Part shown: positions 4,956-8,489 of the stretch, one piece after another
How positions within the stretch are numbered: the first letter of the stretch is position 1
Layout of the letters: each line of letters starts with the position of its first letter
Assembly: GCA_017455785.1 (NCBI GenBank)
Contig: JAFSYZ010000136.1
Span: 1 to 8,489 of the forward strand
Source of the DNA: Candidatus Methanomethylophilaceae archaeon
GTDB lineage: Archaea > Thermoplasmatota > Thermoplasmata > Methanomassiliicoccales > Methanomethylophilaceae
Length of the DNA stretch: 8,489 nt
Direction of reading: 5' to 3'
Notes under the pieces: model-generated
Told to the model about the DNA's origin: nothing
Seen by the model: the letters and a program-made list of their open reading frames with translations, nothing else
Databases searched by the model: none
Made by a program: the position numbers and the translations under genes

Positions 4956-5069
4956 ATGTTCGGAACCCCCAGGAAGAAACTGCCTCAGAGAGACGACAGA
5001 GGTAGATTCGTCAAGGGGAATCCTAAGAAGAAAATGCCCCTGAAACGCAAATTGGGGGTCAGGAGATAG
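4956..5069 (+). CDS. Small, very basic protein with an RDDRGRFVKGN motif (37 aa)
   Basis: A 37-residue Arg/Lys-rich protein. I start it at 4956, eight bases after GGAG (4944-4947) and just after the previous stop. The same frame is open further upstream to an ATG at 4830, but that stretch overlaps the previous gene. The core RDDRGRFVKGNPKKK resembles the short 'GRFVKGN' basic motif often seen at termini of phage and mobile-element proteins; from memory, this is a motif resemblance and not a family assignment. The stop TAG lies in the left arm of the terminator at 5061-5092, so the gene closes the unit. A nucleic-acid-binding accessory peptide is plausible. Confidence 0.7.
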   Translation: MFGTPRKKLPQRDDRGRFVKGNPKKKMPLKRKLGVRR

Positions 5070-5092
5070 GTATCATACCTATCTCCTTTTTT
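5061..5092 (+). terminator. Strong hairpin terminator
   Basis: A perfect 12-bp stem (AGGAGATAGGTA with TACCTATCTCCT) has a three-base loop and leads straight into TTTTTT. It closes the unit started by P2 and separates it from the toxin-antitoxin pair. Confidence 0.92.
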
Positions 5093-5111
5093 ATTCGTAT
5101 ATTGCTTGACG

Positions 5112-5128
5112 ATGAAGATTATATATGT
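5112..5128 (+). promoter_or_regulatory. Probable TATA promoter of the toxin-antitoxin pair
   Basis: TTATATAT at 5119-5126, about 25 bases before the ATG at 5150, would give a leaderless or very short-leader transcript. The shared TTTTCCAAC upstream block of P1-P4 is absent, so this pair is probably regulated separately. Confidence 0.5.
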
Positions 5129-5149
5129 GTAAAAAAGAATGGTGTTATC

Positions 5150-5314
5150 ATGCGTAGATTCCGCTTTAGAAATAAAAAATCCAAATCTGAAATATCAGAA
5201 TCGGACCATATAGCAGCGGAGATTATGCGTCTGGCCCAGGGCACTCCGATTATAGGCTATCACAATGAAAAAGGAGAGTTAGTTATTCCAGAGGAATACG
5301 ATGACGAATACTGA
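5150..5314 (+). CDS. Putative antitoxin of a MazF-like toxin (54 aa)
   Basis: Unrecognised by itself; called antitoxin from context. The N-terminus is basic (MRRFRFRNKKSK), a likely DNA-contact segment. A short helix follows (about 18-30, HIAAEIMRLAQG), and the C-terminus is acidic and aromatic (LVIPEEYDDEY). Known MazE-type antitoxins wrap the toxin with an acidic C-terminal tail, and this layout fits. The frame could begin at a TTG at 5102, but the TATA box at 5119-5126 lies inside that extension, so I take the ATG at 5150. The last 14 bases overlap the toxin gene, and AGAGGA (5290-5295) gives it a ribosome site, so the two are translationally coupled in antitoxin-first order. The DNA is more A/T-rich by eye than its neighbours, which suggests acquisition. 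It could also be an unrelated small regulator. Confidence 0.65.
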   Translation: MRRFRFRNKKSKSEISESDHIAAEIMRLAQGTPIIGYHNEKGELVIPEEYDDEY

Positions 5315-5657
5315 TGTCGATCTATTCAGCATTTGGTGGGCCAATGTCAAACTGGAAAAAGTGAGAGATGGAGAGTATTTCATCTCCGATGAATCGTTCG
5401 AAAGACCAGTGGTCATTATCGAGAATAGAGCTTATCTTGTTTACAAACTCACAAGCAAAAACAGAGAGGGCTACATAGTTAAAGATATAGATTCTGCCGG
5501 ATTAAAAGAAGGATCTAGAATAAGAACAGATGTGATTGTTCCAATCGGGCCTTCGGATCTAATATACAAGATGGGAGAACTCAGTATTGATGACAGACTC
5601 GGCCTCTTGGATTATGTCGCTGCACACCCATCACGCATGATGGGTAAAAAACAATAA
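5301..5657 (+). CDS. PemK/MazF-like toxin (118 aa)
   Basis: The pattern fits the PemK/MazF family, ribosome-independent mRNA endoribonucleases with an SH3-like barrel. In order: WWANVKLE (12-19) as first strand; F33-E-R35-P-V-V-I-I, matching the conserved RP-hydrophobic strand whose Arg is catalytic in MazF; YLVYKLTSKNR (45-55), whose T51-S52 matches the conserved Thr/Ser; the charged YIVKDIDSAGL stretch (58-68); R73-I-R75 then VIVPI; and KMGELSIDDR (90-99), typical of the final helix. The length of 118 aa is normal for the family. The start has AGAGGA six bases upstream and overlaps the putative antitoxin by 14 bases. The role is probably stabilisation of the element, defence or growth control. 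The call rests on motif memory, without alignment. Confidence 0.72.
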   Translation: MTNTDVDLFSIWWANVKLEKVRDGEYFISDESFERPVVIIENRAYLVYKLTSKNREGYIVKDIDSAGLKEGSRIRTDVIVPIGPSDLIYKMGELSIDDRLGLLDYVAAHPSRMMGKKQ

Positions 5658-5674
5658 CCCAGCGTGAGTTTTTT
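5641..5674 (+). terminator. Weak hairpin plus T6 after the toxin gene
   Basis: TGGGT (5641-5645) can pair with ACCCA (5657-5661) around an 11-base A-rich loop. TTTTTT follows at 5669-5674, which is also the 5' part of promoter P3. Confidence 0.35.
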
Positions 5675-5692
5675 CCAACCGCTTTTTATATC
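5666..5692 (+). promoter_or_regulatory. Archaeal promoter P3 (shared-element type)
   Basis: GAGTTTTTTCCAAC, three bases, then TTTTTATATC (TATA at 5683-5690), with GTCG again 17 bases after the first T of the TATA box. The expected transcription start, about 5710-5714, is very close to the coding start, so the leader is very short or absent. Confidence 0.85.
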
Positions 5693-5720
5693 AAACCCAG
5701 TCGGTAGATTCGTGAAAACC

Positions 5721-6623
5721 ATGGATCACAAAAAAACACTAGCATTGATGTTCTGTGTCCTCATGGCAGCCACCGGTATGGCGATGGCGGCGGATAGCGC
5801 TTCCGCCGACATAGACAACGTTACTGGAGCGGGAACGGAGGATGACCCCTATATCATCACGATGTACATAGGAGACACATTCTACTACAACCCTCTGGCC
5901 AACCTCTCTAACGCCAAGTTCTACTGCACCGGACCCGCCGTCAACGGACCAGATGCATTCATCACCCTCACGGGAGACCCCTTCGTAGGTTACCTCATGT
6001 CAGGAACAGCCGTCGCAACGGGAACATTCGACTCGCACCTGATCGTCAGCTGGACTGTGGATGAGCTCACCCAGACAGCAGACCAATACATCAGGTTCAA
6101 GGTCTACGACCCGTCACAGTCCACCACAGCCATCCTGGCCACAATGACCACAGGCAGCGTCCTGAGCGCAGCCACTGAGGTCGCTAACGAGGCGGTCTAC
6201 GGAGCCGGCATCGAAGGAACCTGCAACGCCGTCGGTGTGAACACCACATCAGGTGCCAGCTACGTCAGATGGGATTGGGGAGACGGTAAGGTCACCACAA
6301 CGATGAACGACACATGCCCCCACACCTACGAAAAGAAGGGAACGTACACCATCACCCAGACCGCCTACACCTCACTCGGAGAGGCCTACAGTTCAGCCCA
6401 GTACGTCTACATCGTGAACGATGCAGTCGCATCGGGAGATTCGGGCGACAACAAGGACATCAAGATCATGGACTATCTTCCGTGGATCCTCCTGGCATTG
6501 ACCGCCCTGCTGATCTTCGCTGGAGTGTATATCGGCGTACCAATCCTTTGGGACCTCGGAATCGTATCGGGAATAGCGACTGTCATCACATTCATACTCA
6601 AGTTCATGAATGTGACGTTCTAA
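5721..6623 (+). CDS. Secreted PKD-domain protein with two C-terminal membrane segments (300 aa)
   Basis: Residues 1-23 are a signal peptide (two Lys, hydrophobic core, AMA before the likely cut). Residues about 30-130 form a domain with the signature GxGTEDDPYII, then G51-D-T-F54-Y-Y56-N-P58, ending in QYIRFKVYD; the next gene has the same domain. Residues about 163-233 are PKD-like: WDWGDG (184-189), HTYEKKGTYT (201-210) and the final YVYIV strand. A short acidic linker precedes two hydrophobic segments (about 252-272 and 274-296), a membrane hairpin. Several N-x-S/T sites allow surface glycosylation. I start at ATG 5721; GTG 5712, six bases after a GGT, is an alternative. A GTG at 5664 lies upstream of the promoter's TATA box and is rejected. 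Probable role: surface adhesin or virion/envelope spike; partner unknown. Confidence 0.85.
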   Translation: MDHKKTLALMFCVLMAATGMAMAADSASADIDNVTGAGTEDDPYIITMYIGDTFYYNPLANLSNAKFYCTGPAVNGPDAFITLTGDPFVGYLMSGTAVATGTFDSHLIVSWTVDELTQTADQYIRFKVYDPSQSTTAILATMTTGSVLSAATEVANEAVYGAGIEGTCNAVGVNTTSGASYVRWDWGDGKVTTTMNDTCPHTYEKKGTYTITQTAYTSLGEAYSSAQYVYIVNDAVASGDSGDNKDIKIMDYLPWILLALTALLIFAGVYIGVPILWDLGIVSGIATVITFILKFMNVTF

Positions 6624-6648
6624 AGAGGGCCAAGAGCCCTCTTTTTTT
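6622..6648 (+). terminator. Hairpin terminator between the two surface-protein genes
   Basis: A 9-bp stem (AAAGAGGGC with GCCCTCTTT) and five-base loop CAAGA run into TTTTTTT (6642-6648). No TATA box fits the next gene, so that gene is probably transcribed by partial read-through and at a lower level. Confidence 0.85.
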
Positions 6649-6664
6649 ATTATGAGGCGATAGG

Positions 6665-8326
6665 ATGAGGACGGCAGCCAGAATCTTCTCAGCGATGGTG
6701 GTATCAGTCATGGTAATCTGCGCATTGGCACCATTGGCCGCAGCCGACAGCAATGAGGGTAAGGGCACCACTGCCGAAGACCCGTGCATCATCGAGATGC
6801 TGGTAGGCCAGAACTTCTGTTACTATCCTCAGCTGCCTGATTACTTCCAGACAGGGCTGGAGTTCTCCATCACGGGCACCGCCAGGGACTTCATCAACCA
6901 GGAGCTCACTGACGATCACTCCACAGTGAAGATTCATGGCACACCCTCATCGCCAGGTACCTACGACCTAACGATCAAGGTCGTCCACAGGGAGTACTAC
7001 GACGGACAGGTCGAATTAGAACAGGAGGCGTACCAATACATCAGGTTCTTAGTCTACAAGGTACCCTCCATGACGGTCAACCTGAACGGCAATGCGAACG
7101 TCACCAAGGACGAGGAATCCGTCCAGGTGGGTTACGATTGGGATTCCAACGGGGACTACGAACCCGTTATGACGGTAACGAAGAATGACGAACCCGTCAA
7201 CGTGACATGGATCACGAACAACACCCAATCGAAATATGTCTACATAGATGCCTTCGGCATAGATGACGAGGAATACGGCATATACACCGTTACATTGACG
7301 CTGGACGATCTCACGGTCAACAGGACCGTCATCAGATCGTTCAATATCTTCGTCACCGTGGACGAATCCGTCGTATATGAGGTACCGGAACTCTCGGATC
7401 TGTGGGATGTTAACATCTCCCCCGATTCCGACATCGTGGAGATGCCCTACTCCTATGTGACCAACGATGTAAGCGCACCAACGCTCTCTGTGAAGAGGGA
7501 GGGGGCCACCGTGAACGTCGATTGGGTCACGAACGATACGGAGAACAGGAAGCTGATCTTCAGGCCTTCGCTCATATCCTCATCGGATTACGGCGATTAT
7601 GTTGTGGGCCTGACCCTGAGGGATACCGTAGTGGACGGCACCCTGACCAGCACCTGCAACGTCCATATCTCCAACTACTCCATCACCGCCCCTGAAAAGA
7701 AGAGCTTCGGCGAAGGGGAGAGGGTGGAATGGAGACTGACGTCCAATGCCACGGTGGACTATTGGACGGTGGACCTGGGCAACTCCGGACTGGAGTTCGA
7801 TGAATCGACCAGCACGGTGTTCGGCTACACCAAGACATCCACAGCAGACAGGACGTACTCCGTGAGGGTGAGAGCCGCTATAGGCCCCGATACTGCGGAA
7901 TATATCTGGACGTTCAACGTGAAACATACGGTCCAGACAGGCGGGATCACGATGGGTTCCATATCCAAGGGAGATAATGCCAAATCGGTGGTGCTGCACA
8001 CCGATACCGTAGGACATGCATACACGATATGGGATATGGACGATGGGAACACCGTCAGACAGGAAGCTGGGGATAATGATGTAATCTACACCTACTCCAA
8101 TGCGGGCACATACCATATCCTCCAGACATCCTTCAGCTCCGACGGGAAAGCGTTCACCGTCGAGGAGTACATCTATGTGATCAGTTCCATGGCGCCCGCC
8201 CCTCTCCCTGTGAACAACCCCGATAAGAACGAATCCGCAGAGGAGAGTAATAACACACCTATTGTGATCGCCGCCGTAGGTGTCGGCGCAGTACTTCTGG
8301 CATTGGTCCTGAGAAGATTCATCTAA
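6665..8326 (+). CDS. Secreted multi-Ig/PKD surface protein with a single C-terminal anchor (553 aa)
   Basis: Residues 1-27 are a signal peptide ending LAAA. Residues 30-132 form the domain shared with the previous gene: GKGTTAEDPCII, G48-Q-N-F51, YYP and QYIRFLVY. Two clearly repeated Ig-like units follow (about 145-231 and 250-336), each with a V-N-V-x-W-[IV]-T-N core (VNVTWITN, VNVDWVTN), a Y-G-x-Y and a [TG]-LTL strand. A third, diverged Ig-like unit covers about 340-423. A PKD-like domain follows (430-508): WDMDDG (456-461), YTYSNAGTYHILQ and YIYVI. After a Pro/Asn/Glu-rich stalk (509-531) come one membrane helix (about 533-549) and RRFI, so the chain is held from its C-terminus. GAGGCGAT (6654-6661) is the ribosome site. 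Many N-x-S/T sites suggest glycosylation. Likely a long stalk-like adhesin or spike, acting with the preceding protein. Confidence 0.87.
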   Translation: MRTAARIFSAMVVSVMVICALAPLAAADSNEGKGTTAEDPCIIEMLVGQNFCYYPQLPDYFQTGLEFSITGTARDFINQELTDDHSTVKIHGTPSSPGTYDLTIKVVHREYYDGQVELEQEAYQYIRFLVYKVPSMTVNLNGNANVTKDEESVQVGYDWDSNGDYEPVMTVTKNDEPVNVTWITNNTQSKYVYIDAFGIDDEEYGIYTVTLTLDDLTVNRTVIRSFNIFVTVDESVVYEVPELSDLWDVNISPDSDIVEMPYSYVTNDVSAPTLSVKREGATVNVDWVTNDTENRKLIFRPSLISSSDYGDYVVGLTLRDTVVDGTLTSTCNVHISNYSITAPEKKSFGEGERVEWRLTSNATVDYWTVDLGNSGLEFDESTSTVFGYTKTSTADRTYSVRVRAAIGPDTAEYIWTFNVKHTVQTGGITMGSISKGDNAKSVVLHTDTVGHAYTIWDMDDGNTVRQEAGDNDVIYTYSNAGTYHILQTSFSSDGKAFTVEEYIYVISSMAPAPLPVNNPDKNESAEESNNTPIVIAAVGVGAVLLALVLRRFI

Positions 8327-8341
8327 ACCTTTTCCCCATTC

Positions 8342-8350
8342 TCTTTTTTT
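8342..8350 (+). terminator. T-run terminator after the surface genes
   Basis: TCTTTTTTT, 16 bases after the stop and without a hairpin, directly before promoter P4. This fits intrinsic archaeal termination on T-runs. Confidence 0.5.
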
Positions 8351-8377
8351 GAGTGTTTTCCAACCCATTTTTATATC
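8351..8377 (+). promoter_or_regulatory. Archaeal promoter P4 (shared-element type)
   Basis: GAGTGTTTTCCAAC, three bases, then TTTTTATATC (TATA at 8368-8375), with GTCG 17 bases after the first T. From the upstream block to the TATA box it is almost identical to P1. Confidence 0.85.
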
Positions 8378-8410
8378 CTATAAAGTCGGAAACCGCAGGA
8401 GAAAACCTAT

Positions 8411-8489
8411 ATGGTAGTAGAAGAAGCCAGGCTGATATACAGTTCGGATCCAGAGGATAACGGATACGAATGGGACAGTAAAGAACAGT
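8411..8489 (+). CDS. Start of a hypothetical protein, cut by the window edge
   Basis: The frame opens with ATG nine bases after AGGAG (8397-8401) and correctly placed behind P4. It runs open for 26 codons to the end of the window. The visible part is acidic and hydrophilic (MVVEEARLIYSSDPEDNG, then YEWDSKEQ), with no signal peptide, Cys or FW motif yet. Too short to identify. Confidence 0.65.
   Translation, partial: MVVEEARLIYSSDPEDNGYEWDSKEQ

Noticed and set aside
5664..5720. Upstream GTG start for the first surface protein
   Set aside because: The stretch 5666-5692 is promoter P3, so 5664 would lie before the transcript start, and the extension would spoil the signal peptide.
7580..8368. 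262-codon open frame on the minus strand
   Set aside because: It lies opposite the surface-protein gene, whose + strand frame has a signal peptide, Ig/PKD repeats and a membrane anchor. The antisense product is rich in His/Gly/Cys without domain logic, and its start overlaps promoter P4.
1..8489. tRNA, rRNA, insertion sequence, integrase or attachment site
   Set aside because: I saw no cloverleaf-like segment, transposase or integrase motifs, or terminal inverted repeats; no stretch longer than about 85 bases lacks a gene.

Overview
The window looks archaeal. Four transcription starts carry archaeal-type TATA boxes (TTTTTATA) preceded by a conserved upstream block. Ribosome sites resemble GGAGGTGAT and often overlap the previous stop codon. 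Terminators are hairpin plus T-run or bare T-runs, and the surface proteins are PKD/Ig-type with signal peptides. A methanogenic euryarchaeon or thermoplasmatote such as Methanomassiliicoccales, or one of its viruses or integrated elements, is my best guess; no gene here settles it. All genes that I accept are on the + strand.

Layout: (1) 14-205, a small ORF ending in a hairpin. (2) 284-3596, an eight-gene operon behind promoter P1. It starts with a basic, cysteine-free protein, followed by seven consecutive small paralogues (968-3596). Each of the seven joins one four-cysteine zinc-ribbon-like module to 2-5 copies of a short Phe-Trp motif (x-F-W-[S/N/G/K]) in a low-complexity, mostly C-terminal tail. 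I know of no described family with this architecture, and it is the main candidate for a new system. (3) 3676-5069, promoter P2 and three basic, cysteine-free proteins, closed by a strong terminator. (4) 5150-5657, a likely toxin-antitoxin pair with a PemK/MazF-like toxin; its promoter lacks the shared upstream block, so it looks like inserted cargo. (5) 5721-8326, promoter P3 and two secreted, membrane-anchored proteins sharing an N-terminal domain and a PKD-like domain. (6) 8351-end, promoter P4 and the start of another gene.

How it may work together (inference): P1-P4 are near-identical, with fixed spacing from the CCAAC block to the TATA box, so the FW array, the basic proteins, the surface proteins and the next gene are probably co-regulated as one programme. 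Basic proteins plus membrane-anchored Ig/PKD proteins would fit a virion or cell-surface apparatus. The FW motifs would then be multivalent docking sites for one shared partner, with the zinc ribbons giving each protein its own specificity. No capsid, terminase, polymerase or integrase is visible, so a viral origin is not proven.
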